Shown here piece by piece: positions 37,627 through 45,840 of a DNA stretch of 64,000 nt. Positions within the stretch are counted from its first letter, which is position 1. Each line of letters opens with the position of its first letter. The notes under the pieces were generated by a model, which made no database searches, was not told the origin of the DNA, and worked only from the letters and a program-made list of their open reading frames with translations. The DNA lies in the NCBI RefSeq assembly GCF_003201975.1, contig NZ_QJJQ01000004.1:124001-188000 (forward strand). Reading direction: 5' to 3'. The position numbers were made by a program, and so were the translations under genes. Source of the stretch: Pseudogracilibacillus auburnensis (GTDB lineage Bacteria; Bacillota; Bacilli; Bacillales; Amphibacillaceae).

Positions 37627-38016
37627 ATGAAACGGATTTCAGAAGTGGCTACAATGTTTGGGGTGACGACACGTACGATTCGTTATTATGAAGAAATTGG
37701 GTTATTGAAGCCAAGTCGATCTTCGGCAAAACAGCGTTTATATCCTAAAAGTGAAATAGCGAAATTAAAATTAATTGCACGCGGAAAACGATATGGATTT
37801 ACGTTAACAGAAATAAAGGAAATGGTTCTTTTATTTGACAAAGACAGAACTGGAAAAAAACAGCTTGAACGGACGATCCAGTATGGGGAAAAGCGGCTCA
37901 ATGATATTGACGAGCGAGTTGCGGAATTACTACAAATTAAGCGTGAAATAAAAGGTTTAATGAAAGAATTCACTGAAAAGTTAAATAATTTAGAGGGGGA
38001 GTCTTACGATGAATAG
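37627..38016 (+). CDS. MerR-family regulator of acyl-CoA operon
   Basis: This 129-aa MerR protein has an N-terminal winged helix (MKRISEVATMFGVTTRTIRY) and a long dimerisation helix. It lacks a Cys-rich metal loop, so it is more like acyl-CoA/branched-chain regulators such as LiuR than metal sensors. The start is ATG 37627 after GAGGTGGTGG; the open frame extends upstream to 37360 but that part is not MerR-like. Its last 8 bp overlap the ligase gene, indicating one operon of regulator, ligase and dehydrogenase. Confidence 0.88.
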   Translation: MKRISEVATMFGVTTRTIRYYEEIGLLKPSRSSAKQRLYPKSEIAKLKLIARGKRYGFTLTEIKEMVLLFDKDRTGKKQLERTIQYGEKRLNDIDERVAELLQIKREIKGLMKEFTEKLNNLEGESYDE

Positions 38017-39520
38017 TTCACTATTATTAACTCGAAATGCAAGGAAGTATCCAGAAGCGGAAGCGGTCATCTGTATGGGAAGAAGAGTTTCATATGAAGA
38101 GTTGGATCAATCGGTAAATAGATTGGCTTCGAGTTTAAGAGCAAATGGAGTAGGAGCAAGAGATAGGGTCATTTTATTTTTACCAAATGTATTGGAATTT
38201 ATCATTAGTTATTTTGCTGTCCAGCGTATTAGTGCTATTGTCGTACCAATCAGTGCGAAACTTACTCTGGAAGAAGTAAAGTACATTGTTGACCACTCAA
38301 ATGCAAGCGCTATCATTGCGCATGACCTGCTCTTTGACACGGTAAAAGAGTTACAAAAACCCAACCTTAAAATTAAAACAGGTAATGAGCTGAGTGGATG
38401 GCTTTCTTTTGAAAATTTACTTGATATGGGTTCAGATCGAGCCATTCATTGTGATTTAACCGAAGACGACGAATCAAGCATCCTCTATACGTCTGGAACA
38501 ACTGGAAAACCTAAAGGTGTTTTATTTAGTTACCGAAACATTTTAACAGTCGCACAAATGATTTGCGTGGAAATGGAAATGAAACCAGACAGTCGCGTTT
38601 TGCTAATGATGCCACTTAGTCACTCCGCACCGTTACATTTATTTTTAATGGGTGGAATGGTCGTTGGAGCAACACTTGTGTTAACACCGACATTTACACC
38701 TGATTTATTCATCGATACCGTTGAAAAAGAAAAGACGACTCATTTTTTTGGTGCCCCAGTTGCTTATTTACTAACTGCAAAACAACCGAGACTTCAAGAG
38801 GCAGATCTTTCCTCCATGAAATGGTGGATATACGGAGGTGCTGCATTAAGTGCGCCGGAAGTTCACATGATTCAACAAGCATTTCACTCAAACGATTTTG
38901 TTTGTGTGTACGGGTTAACAGAGGCTGGACCAAGTGGCTCTCTATTATTAAAAGGAGAACATGATAGTAAACGTGGAAGTATTGGTAAACGAGCACCTCT
39001 TCATACAGAAATAAGAATTGTGGATGATACGGGAACGGACGTGGCTATAGACGAAGTGGGGGAAATTATCCTTCGGGGAGAAGGAAATATGCTTGGTTAT
39101 TATAAAAATGAAACGGCAACCGAAGAAGCTTTTATTGATGATTGGCTAAAGACTGGTGATTTAGCTCGCCAGGATGAGGATGGTTATATTTGGGTCGTTG
39201 ATCGAAAGGACGATTTAATTATTTCCGGTGGTGTTAATATTTATCCGAAAGAAATTGAAGAAATGATGCTTCAGTTTTCATCGCTCCAAGAAGTTGCCGT
39301 TATTGGGGTACCACACGAAGAATGGGGAGAAACAGTAAAAGCTATTTTTTCGGCAACCGAAGAAGTGGATGAAGATGAATTGCGTACGTTTTTACAGCAA
39401 AGTCTAGCTAAAAATAAAATTCCCCGAATTTTTCAACAAATAGAAGCACTTCCGCGAAATGCTGCTGGAAAAGTGCTGAAACATCAGTTAAGAGAAAATT
39501 ACAGCAATGAGGTGATTTAG
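38009..39520 (+). CDS. Acyl-CoA synthetase (AMP-forming)
   Basis: This 503-aa ANL-superfamily enzyme has the AMP-binding loop SSILYTSGTTGKPKGVLFSY near 151-170, VYGLTEAGPS near 304, the GYYKNETATEEAF hinge region, and the C-terminal KDDLIISGGVNIYPKEIEE with the catalytic-type Lys in NAAGKVLKH. It activates a fatty or other carboxylic acid to its CoA ester; chain length cannot be judged. Translation is coupled to merR. It probably feeds the acyl-CoA dehydrogenase encoded next. Confidence 0.92.
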   Translation: MNSSLLLTRNARKYPEAEAVICMGRRVSYEELDQSVNRLASSLRANGVGARDRVILFLPNVLEFIISYFAVQRISAIVVPISAKLTLEEVKYIVDHSNASAIIAHDLLFDTVKELQKPNLKIKTGNELSGWLSFENLLDMGSDRAIHCDLTEDDESSILYTSGTTGKPKGVLFSYRNILTVAQMICVEMEMKPDSRVLLMMPLSHSAPLHLFLMGGMVVGATLVLTPTFTPDLFIDTVEKEKTTHFFGAPVAYLLTAKQPRLQEADLSSMKWWIYGGAALSAPEVHMIQQAFHSNDFVCVYGLTEAGPSGSLLLKGEHDSKRGSIGKRAPLHTEIRIVDDTGTDVAIDEVGEIILRGEGNMLGYYKNETATEEAFIDDWLKTGDLARQDEDGYIWVVDRKDDLIISGGVNIYPKEIEEMMLQFSSLQEVAVIGVPHEEWGETVKAIFSATEEVDEDELRTFLQQSLAKNKIPRIFQQIEALPRNAAGKVLKHQLRENYSNEVI

Positions 39521-39522
39521 TG

Positions 39523-41211
39523 ATGAAAAGCAAAGTACGTCCCCAAGTATTAGAAGCAAAGGAAAAAGTGGGACGCCGAAATTTTTTTACAGAAGACGAT
39601 ACATTGCACAAAATTTTAGAAACTAAATTGGGTGGGGAATTTTTACATTTCGCTCAGAATGAACTTACATCTTTTGGTGATTTATGTGCAAACGAAATAG
39701 ATGAACGGGCAGTTCATACAGACAGAGAAGGAGAGCCGCGGCTTATATCATATGACCGATATGGGGAGGAAGTTTCCCATGTTTGGGTAAATGAAGGATA
39801 TAAACAGACAGTGAACGAAACGTATGGGCGAGGAATTGTCGGGTATGTGCATAAAGAAATTCCAGACTTGAATCAAAAAGGAAATTATGTGTATAGCTTT
39901 GCCCAAGGATACGTATTATCACAGGCAGAAGCAGGGTTTTATTGTCCGGTGACTTTAACATTGGCAACGGCATATTTGCTCGATCATTACGGGAACGACG
40001 AAGTGAAGGAGCGTTTTTTACACCATGTTTGTTCAACTGGGGAGGTACCTTTGTATGAAGGGGCCACCTTTTTAACAGAACGTCAAGGTGGATCAGATGT
40101 CGGAGCAAATGTAGTGCAAGCTGTAAAAGAAGGAGAACATTACCAGTTATATGGTGAAAAATATTTTGCCTCGAACGCAGGAATGTGCGGCGTTGCCATG
40201 GTGCTCGCACGAATGGAGGGTGCTCCAAATGGTACGAGAGGATTAACTTTATTTGCTGTACCGTGGAAAAAGGATGATGGAACATTAAATAATGTCCGGA
40301 TTCGTCGCCTAAAAGATAAATTAGGTGTTCGTGCTGTTCCATCTGGTGAAGTTGAATTTAATGGGGCTATTGCTTATGTAGTTGGCGATCCTACAAAAGG
40401 TTTTTATTATATGATGGAAGCACTTAACTTATCGCGCGTTTCGAATGCGGTTGCGTCTGTTGGAATTATGCGACGTGCCTATATAGAGGCTGTTCATTAT
40501 GCATCGCGAAGAAATGCGTTTGGCAAACGACTGACTGAATATCCAATGGTTCAGCATACATTAGGAAAGTTAAAGGCGAAATGGCATGCTGAACTCGTCA
40601 CTGTTTTTGATTTAATTTCTTTATTTGAAAAAGTTTCAAATGGGAAAGCTTCAGAAAGGGAAACAATCCTTAATCGTTTATTTATTGCGATCATGAAAAA
40701 AGAAACCGCTGAACAGGCAATTCACTTTTGTCATGAAGCGATTGAAATGCATGGGGGAAATGGGTATATTGAAGACTTTGTTACCCCACGTCTGCTAAGG
40801 GATGCGCAAGTTTTAACCGTTTGGGAAGGAACAGCAAATATTCTAGGATTGGAACTAACACGTCTCGTTAATAAATATGATGCTCATCTATTATTTATAG
40901 ACGAAATGAAAGCACGACTCGATCAGTTACAAGATGGTGATTTAACAGTTATTATACGAATGGAATGGGCTAAATTGAAAGAAGATTTAACACTGTTTTC
41001 GAGGTTACATGGTGAGGAGCAAACAATTGAGGCGAAGTGGATGGCAGAACGAATGGCACATTTATATGAAAGTATCGTCGTCTTAGAATGGGCAGAAACG
41101 TATGGGGATGACTATTTGAAGCTAGCAAAAGTGTATGTACATGTTACTTGGGGGGAGAGGAAAGTAGGAGATGAAATGGTGACTGTGAAATATTTCCATG
41201 ATATTGTGTAA
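39523..41211 (+). CDS. AidB-like acyl-CoA dehydrogenase
   Basis: This 562-aa FAD enzyme is longer than standard acyl-CoA dehydrogenases and fits the AidB-like subgroup. FAD/substrate motifs are EGATFLTERQGGSDVGANVV near 185-204, the SRRNAFGKRL region, and CHEAIEMHGGNGYIEDF. Then comes VLTVWEGTANILGLE, the usual AidB-type catalytic region. A C-terminal helical extension follows. The start could be GTG 39520 or ATG 39523; the SD GAGGTG favours the ATG. The ligase stop overlaps this start. AidB proteins of enterics bind DNA, but operon context here suggests acyl-CoA catabolism. Confidence 0.9.
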   Translation: MKSKVRPQVLEAKEKVGRRNFFTEDDTLHKILETKLGGEFLHFAQNELTSFGDLCANEIDERAVHTDREGEPRLISYDRYGEEVSHVWVNEGYKQTVNETYGRGIVGYVHKEIPDLNQKGNYVYSFAQGYVLSQAEAGFYCPVTLTLATAYLLDHYGNDEVKERFLHHVCSTGEVPLYEGATFLTERQGGSDVGANVVQAVKEGEHYQLYGEKYFASNAGMCGVAMVLARMEGAPNGTRGLTLFAVPWKKDDGTLNNVRIRRLKDKLGVRAVPSGEVEFNGAIAYVVGDPTKGFYYMMEALNLSRVSNAVASVGIMRRAYIEAVHYASRRNAFGKRLTEYPMVQHTLGKLKAKWHAELVTVFDLISLFEKVSNGKASERETILNRLFIAIMKKETAEQAIHFCHEAIEMHGGNGYIEDFVTPRLLRDAQVLTVWEGTANILGLELTRLVNKYDAHLLFIDEMKARLDQLQDGDLTVIIRMEWAKLKEDLTLFSRLHGEEQTIEAKWMAERMAHLYESIVVLEWAETYGDDYLKLAKVYVHVTWGERKVGDEMVTVKYFHDIV

Positions 41212-41246
41212 AGTGTTTCCGAGTAACTAGTGTGACTTGAAAATAA

Positions 41247-41470
41247 ACGAGGCCGGAATATAACTAAAACGATCAAATCGAATGGTGAATAGATGAAGGC
41301 TCCTGGTTGGCTAGAAATGTCACGTTCATGTGATCTACGCTGACACTAGCACGTCCTGTTTGGCGAAGGGGTATCAGTCGCCTTAGGAAGTGCGACATAT
41401 ATTTCTGCGGGTTATATGCAACTGTTATTTTGCGAATCCTATTTGATAAAACCTTTGTTCTAGCTTCATT
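41247..41470. repeat. Dispersed GAGGCTGGGA-ended intergenic repeat, copy C
   Basis: The element begins GAGGCCGGAATATAACTAAAAC and shares several interior blocks with copy A (18791-19122), but is about 100 bp shorter. Its right end, with GTTCTAGCTTCATT, is decayed relative to GTCCCAGCCTC. It lies just after the acyl-CoA operon. Confidence 0.7.
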
Positions 41471-41701
41471 TTGATATTTTGAATGATGGAAAATAGTGTG
41501 AAAAAAGGGTGAGAAAGTATTGTTATCCATTGCCTTAGTTAGTGTAGAAAAATTAGTGCCATGAAATGTTAACGGGGGGAGCAATAGACTCTACTGTAAT
41601 CAGAGTCACTTTTTTTATCTTAAATCCTCAAGTTTAGTAAATGAATCATATTGGTTAACATCTATTTTTTCCTTTGGTTTTTAATATAGCTCTTGAAACA
41701 G

Positions 41702-41738
41702 CTCGTGGAAACTTACTTAAAATAAGAGTTTCCACGAG
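41702..41738. terminator. Strong hairpin downstream of HAAS-protein gene
   Basis: CTCGTGGAAACT (41702-41713) and AGTTTCCACGAG (41727-41738) form a perfect 12-bp stem with a 13-nt loop. No T-run follows on either strand. It is probably a 3' end structure of the padR-HAAS transcript. Confidence 0.5.
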
Positions 41739-41751
41739 TCTATCGTTGTGG

Positions 41752-42519
41752 CTATCTATCTTTTTTCCTTTTTTCAAGTTTGGACAATATCCAAAGGTAA
41801 ATAGCAATTCCGCCGTAGGTTATCATTATACTTAGGATAAGTTTTGTTTCATATTTTAGTGACATCAGATGAAGTAAATAATTAGGCAATGTTAACAATG
41901 CTACTATAATCATTAGCGTCCAAGATTTTGCCCAAATGGAAACACCTATGATAAATATTGCTGTGATCACGCCGATGATCAAGCTCCCGGTATTGCCAAG
42001 ATGAATGACAGGAGTGTCAATGACTCTATTTAAGTAGATTAAACCAACAAAAAGAGTCATTGGTAATATCGCTATACCAACTAATATCAATCCCTGTTTT
42101 TTGATGGAATGACTATGTGTAGAAATATAGGTAAACCCTATGAAAACAGAAGTGATAAATATTGCACTAATGACAATATGCCCGAAAATTTCCAAGAAAG
42201 AATAGGAAAGGTTTCCTTCTAATAAATCTAGGATAATCGTAAATGAAAATGAACCAAAAACAATTAGGCAAATGTATTTGAACCATGTTCGATAGTCAAT
42301 GATCATTTCATTAGAAACCATCTTCATATATTCTTTCGGTGATTTACCAATAATTTTTTCAATCGATTTTCCGTTTTTTTCTGCTTCTGATAAATGTATT
42401 TCTAACTCTTGGACAATATCTTCAATTTCATCCGAATTTTTTCCACTTGAAAATAAGTATATTGTTAAGTTTTCTAAGAAATCTTGGCTATTTTTAGAAA
42501 GTTGTAATTCATTCTTCAA
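41752..42519 (-). CDS. HAAS-domain membrane protein, PadR partner
   Basis: This 255-aa protein has an N-terminal helical HAAS-type domain (about 1-70, with FLENLTIYLFSSGKNSDEIE and ELEIHLSEAEKNGKS) and six to seven predicted membrane segments. HAAS/DUF1700-like proteins are commonly encoded right after a PadR regulator and are thought to transmit or modulate its response. It overlaps padR by 11 bp. Function of the membrane part is unknown. Confidence 0.78.
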   Translation of the reverse strand: MKNELQLSKNSQDFLENLTIYLFSSGKNSDEIEDIVQELEIHLSEAEKNGKSIEKIIGKSPKEYMKMVSNEMIIDYRTWFKYICLIVFGSFSFTIILDLLEGNLSYSFLEIFGHIVISAIFITSVFIGFTYISTHSHSIKKQGLILVGIAILPMTLFVGLIYLNRVIDTPVIHLGNTGSLIIGVITAIFIIGVSIWAKSWTLMIIVALLTLPNYLLHLMSLKYETKLILSIMITYGGIAIYLWILSKLEKRKKDR

Positions 42520-42880
42520 TCATCTCATCTCCTTTTGTAAACTTTGTATTTGACTCATAATGTAACACTCTGTTGACATTGTTCTGTAGTGTAGTCCAAC
42601 GTTCCATAAATTCGTTTAATTCCATCTCACCCTTAGTTGTCAGTGAGTAATATTTTCTTTTTGGTCCAGCCGTTGATTTTTTTAATGTTGATGTAACTAA
42701 TTCTTCCCTTTGCATCCGCATTAATAAAGGATAAATTGTCCCTTCACTAAAGGACTTAAAACCATAATTGCCCAATTTTTCTGCCAATTCATATCCATAC
42801 ACTTCTTTATTTTTTATAATGGCAAGCAAACAGCCATCAATTATACCCTTTAGCATTTGTGTTGATGACAAGTCTTTCAC
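42509..42880 (-). CDS. PadR-family transcriptional regulator
   Basis: This 123-aa winged-helix protein has the PadR pattern: GIIDGCLLAIIKNKEVYGYE, GTIYPLLMRMQREELVTS and KKSTAGPKRKYYSLTTKGEM. Its gene is followed by the overlapping HAAS gene. Three copies of a CTTG-N5-CAAG palindrome lie in the 100 bp upstream, overlapping the predicted promoter, so autorepression is likely. Confidence 0.9.
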   Translation of the reverse strand: MKDLSSTQMLKGIIDGCLLAIIKNKEVYGYELAEKLGNYGFKSFSEGTIYPLLMRMQREELVTSTLKKSTAGPKRKYYSLTTKGEMELNEFMERWTTLQNNVNRVLHYESNTKFTKGDEMIEE

Positions 42881-42894
42881 CCCTTTCTAACTAA

Positions 42895-42978
42895 CTTGCA
42901 ATACAAGGTATATGAATATAAAATATCTTGTATTACAAGTTATTTATCAGTATAACTTTGTTAGTCTTGTAATGCAAG
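42895..42978 (-). promoter_or_regulatory. padR promoter with three operator-like palindromes
   Basis: CTTGCAATACAAG (42895-42907), CTTGTATTACAAG (42927-42939, perfect) and CTTGTAATGCAAG (42966-42978) share one pattern. The third overlaps the -35 of a minus-strand promoter, TTGCAT (42977-42972), 17 bp, TATACT (42954-42949). The remaining bases to 43215 hold no other gene. Confidence 0.75.
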
Positions 42979-43215
42979 GTAAAGTTTGAAATGAGTCCAA
43001 ACAGGAAAATTCCACACGATAATCCGAATACCTTAAGTCTTATGTTTTGTTTTATTTGCTTATGATTTTTGAAAGTTATTTATGTAACTTACTTCTTAAT
43101 CGATCGGTCATGAATTGTACTTAATATGTAATATGTTTGCATAGATTGAAATAGTTCACCATGTTATAATGATTGTGTATAATTGATATATTCACGTCTA
43201 AAGAGGTGCAGTTCA

Positions 43216-44130
43216 TTGAATATTTCTACTGACTGTAAAATGGAGAAACAAAGTATGCGAACGATATTAACTGATATTAAATCTCTCGTAAAAGGAATTG
43301 TATTAATTGCAAATGTCTTACCTATATTGAGTGGATATTGGTTGGCATTATTTTTTACAAATGCTTCATTCTTAGATTATTGGGACAAGTTTTTGTATAT
43401 GACGATTGGTGGAACCCTTCTAATGGCTGGAGCACTTATCTTAAATAACTGGTATGAAGTCGACCTTGACCGGGAAATGAAACGGACGCAACAACGCCCA
43501 ACTGTAACAGGAAACTTTTCGTTAAAAACAGTATTAACAATGGGAATTATTAGTTCATTATTAGGTCTGGGAATGTTATTGTTCACGACTCTTGAAGCGT
43601 TTGTTTATGGGTTTTTAGGTTGGTTTACGTATGTCGTATTATATACCTTTTGGTCAAAAAGAAGGTATACGTTAAACACAGTAATTGGTAGTATCTCTGG
43701 TGCATTTACGCCACTTATTGGTTGGGCGACCGTTACATCAGCCTATCATATTGTACCAATTATTTTGTTCATTATTATGTTTATCTGGCAAATCCCACAT
43801 ACTTTTGCAATCGCAATGAGAAGATATGAAGAATATAAAGCAGCAAACGTACCGATGTTACCAGTCGTATACGGTTTCGACATGACTAAAAGACAATCAG
43901 CGGTTTATGTCGCCTGTTTACTTCCGTTACCATTATTCCTTACATCGCTCGGTACACCTTTTGTTATGATTACTTCCATATTAAATATAGTATGGTTAGT
44001 TATTGCCATTCGAGGCTTATTTAAAAAAGATGATATAAAATATGCAAATTCAATGTTTTACTATTCATTAACGTATCTTACTATCGTGTTTGGTATGATG
44101 ATTATTATCACTTTACCGATATTTCAATAA
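43216..44130 (+). CDS. ctaB: Protoheme IX farnesyltransferase (heme O synthase)
   Basis: This UbiA-family membrane enzyme farnesylates heme B to heme O for terminal oxidases. The 304-aa protein has about nine helices. The Asp-rich site is NNWYEVDLDREMKRTQQRPT near 77-96, with the second Asp-loop variant AMRRYEEYKAANVPMLPVVY. Both match CtaB, including YTFWSKRRYTLNTVIGSISG. The start is TTG 43216, 7 nt after AAGAGGTG. No cta oxidase genes lie nearby, so this may be a separate or second copy. Confidence 0.92.
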   Translation: MNISTDCKMEKQSMRTILTDIKSLVKGIVLIANVLPILSGYWLALFFTNASFLDYWDKFLYMTIGGTLLMAGALILNNWYEVDLDREMKRTQQRPTVTGNFSLKTVLTMGIISSLLGLGMLLFTTLEAFVYGFLGWFTYVVLYTFWSKRRYTLNTVIGSISGAFTPLIGWATVTSAYHIVPIILFIIMFIWQIPHTFAIAMRRYEEYKAANVPMLPVVYGFDMTKRQSAVYVACLLPLPLFLTSLGTPFVMITSILNIVWLVIAIRGLFKKDDIKYANSMFYYSLTYLTIVFGMMIIITLPIFQ

Positions 44131-44138
44131 GAGTTTGA

Positions 44139-44163
44139 GGCCCAACTATTGGGTCTTTTTTTA
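44139..44163 (+). terminator. Intrinsic terminator after ctaB
   Basis: GGCCCAA (44139-44145) pairs with TTGGGTC (44149-44155) in a short stem with a CTA loop, followed by a run of seven T. Confidence 0.8.
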
Positions 44164-44289
44164 TCGATAAAATGAATAATATGGGAGAAAAAAACAGATA
44201 AATTATTTCAAGGTCCTGCAATTCCTTTTTATTTTTTCTTAACTGCTTTATACTAAAATTAACTAACGTATGAGAAGGGAATCAGCCAT

Positions 44290-44985
44290 ATGGAGCTTAT
44301 TTATGAAGGTAAAACAAAAGATGTCTATCGGTTAGACGATGGTACTATACAATTAAAATTTAAAGATGATGTCACTGGTGAAGATGGTGTGTTTGATCCA
44401 GGGGCAAACACGGTCGGCTTAACAGTAGAGGGTGCAGGAAAATCGGGTCTCCGAATGACTACCTATTTTTTTGAAAAATTACAACAAAAAAATATCCCTA
44501 CCCATTATATTGAATCAAATCTAGAAGATGTGACAATGACAGTGAAAGATGCGCAAATGTTCGGCAATGGACTGGAAGTTATTTGTCGCTTTCGAGCAGT
44601 TGGAAGCTTTTATCGTCGCTATGGAGCTTATTGTGAAGAGGGACAAGCTTTAGATGGATTTGTCGAGGTAACGATTAAAGATGACGAGCGTGGGGATCCA
44701 CCCATTTCAAAAGATGCACTTGCTGCATTAAATATTGTTACGAAAGAAGAATATGTACAATTAAAACAATTAACGAAACAAATTTCTGAAATAGTAAAAA
44801 TAGAGTTAGCCCAAAAAAACCTACAATTATACGATATAAAACTTGAGTTTGGCCGTGATAAAGCGACAAATGAAATGATATTGATAGACGAAATTTCAGG
44901 TGGTAATATGCGTGTATATGATGAGAATGGTGACTATATCGAGCCACTCAAACTGGAAAAAAGATTATTTAACGATTCACTATAA
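44290..44985 (+). CDS. purC: SAICAR synthase (stand-alone purC)
   Basis: The enzyme joins CAIR and aspartate in purine synthesis. The 231-aa protein has IYEGKTKDVYRLDDGTIQLK (3-22), the EVICRFRAVGSFYRRYG region and DIKLEFGRDKATNEMILIDE with the metal/ATP acidic residues. In Bacillaceae purC normally lies inside the purEKBCSQLFMNHD operon. Here it is alone, so it is probably a second copy or a relocated gene. The ATG has only a weak GAAGGGAATC site. The LytTR gene follows 51 bp downstream. Confidence 0.88.
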   Translation: MELIYEGKTKDVYRLDDGTIQLKFKDDVTGEDGVFDPGANTVGLTVEGAGKSGLRMTTYFFEKLQQKNIPTHYIESNLEDVTMTVKDAQMFGNGLEVICRFRAVGSFYRRYGAYCEEGQALDGFVEVTIKDDERGDPPISKDALAALNIVTKEEYVQLKQLTKQISEIVKIELAQKNLQLYDIKLEFGRDKATNEMILIDEISGGNMRVYDENGDYIEPLKLEKRLFNDSL

Positions 44986-45036
44986 ATAAATATCGAAACA
45001 TCTATTTATCAAAAGGCTTAAAGGGAGGTGAGGAAG

Positions 45037-45687
45037 ATGGATTCATCCATTGTACAACATTTATTTAATAACTTATATCAATTATTTCCTAATACAAGTT
45101 CCATTGCTATAGCAGATTTGGATAAATTTATTTATTATAAACCGAGTTTAGATATCGATTTGAAAATTAAACCGGGTGATACAATTCATTCAGAAACAGT
45201 CACATATAAAGCGATAACAACAAAAAAACGAGTGAAGGAATATAAAGGAGATACTATTTTTGGTGTTTCTTATTACGCAATATCTCAACCAATCATGATG
45301 CAAAAAAAGATAGTCGGTGCAATGACAGCCATCTTTCCTCGGGAACCTAGAGGCTTATCTATCCCTTATTTAACAGTAAGGACATCAGACCGCTGGGTTC
45401 CGATCCATTTTGAAAATATTATTTTTATGGAGGCACAAAATAGAAAGACGAACGTTACTTCTGAAAACCGAAACGGAACACATCGATATAACTTAACAGA
45501 GCTGGAAATAATTTTACCAAATAACATCTTTATCCGGTGCCACAGATCATATATAATTAATTTACATCAAATAAGAGAGGTGCATCCTGACTCTCATTCG
45601 ACCTTTATTTTAATTATGTCTGACCAATCTCGAGTTCCAGTTAGTCAAAGTTATTCAAAACAATTAAGGAATATTTTGGGTTTTTAG
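45037..45687 (+). CDS. LytTR regulator with chemoreceptor-like small-ligand sensor domain
   Basis: This 216-aa protein has two domains. Residues about 15-105 (SIAIADLDKFIYYKPSLDID, then KPGDTI, KRVKEYKGDTIFGVSYYAIS and KIVGAMTAIFPRE) resemble the N-terminal sensor of soluble, YfmS-type chemoreceptors. Residues about 115-216 form a LytTR DNA-binding domain (WVPIHFENIIFMEAQNRKT, FIRCHRSYIINLHQIREV). There is no receiver domain, so it should sense a ligand directly. The start is ATG 45037 after GGGAGGTG. It lies 153 bp before a CoA transferase gene. Confidence 0.78.
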   Translation: MDSSIVQHLFNNLYQLFPNTSSIAIADLDKFIYYKPSLDIDLKIKPGDTIHSETVTYKAITTKKRVKEYKGDTIFGVSYYAISQPIMMQKKIVGAMTAIFPREPRGLSIPYLTVRTSDRWVPIHFENIIFMEAQNRKTNVTSENRNGTHRYNLTELEIILPNNIFIRCHRSYIINLHQIREVHPDSHSTFILIMSDQSRVPVSQSYSKQLRNILGF

Positions 45688-45793
45688 TAGGGGGTTTTTT
45701 CAAAAAGGTAAATGTATTTAATGTATGAAAAATTGTAGTTCAGTAGAATTTAAAGCCCTTTCATGCATAAGGACATGAATAATCGTTGAATTA

Positions 45794-45821
45794 TTGATAG
45801 AATAGAAACAAAATGTATAAT
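45794..45821 (+). promoter_or_regulatory. Putative promoter of CoA transferase gene
   Basis: TTGATA (45794-45799) and a perfect TATAAT (45816-45821) are 16 bp apart. The transcript would start almost at the SD AAGAGGTG, giving a very short leader. Confidence 0.6.
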
Positions 45822-45840
45822 ATTTTAAGAGGTGATTTTA

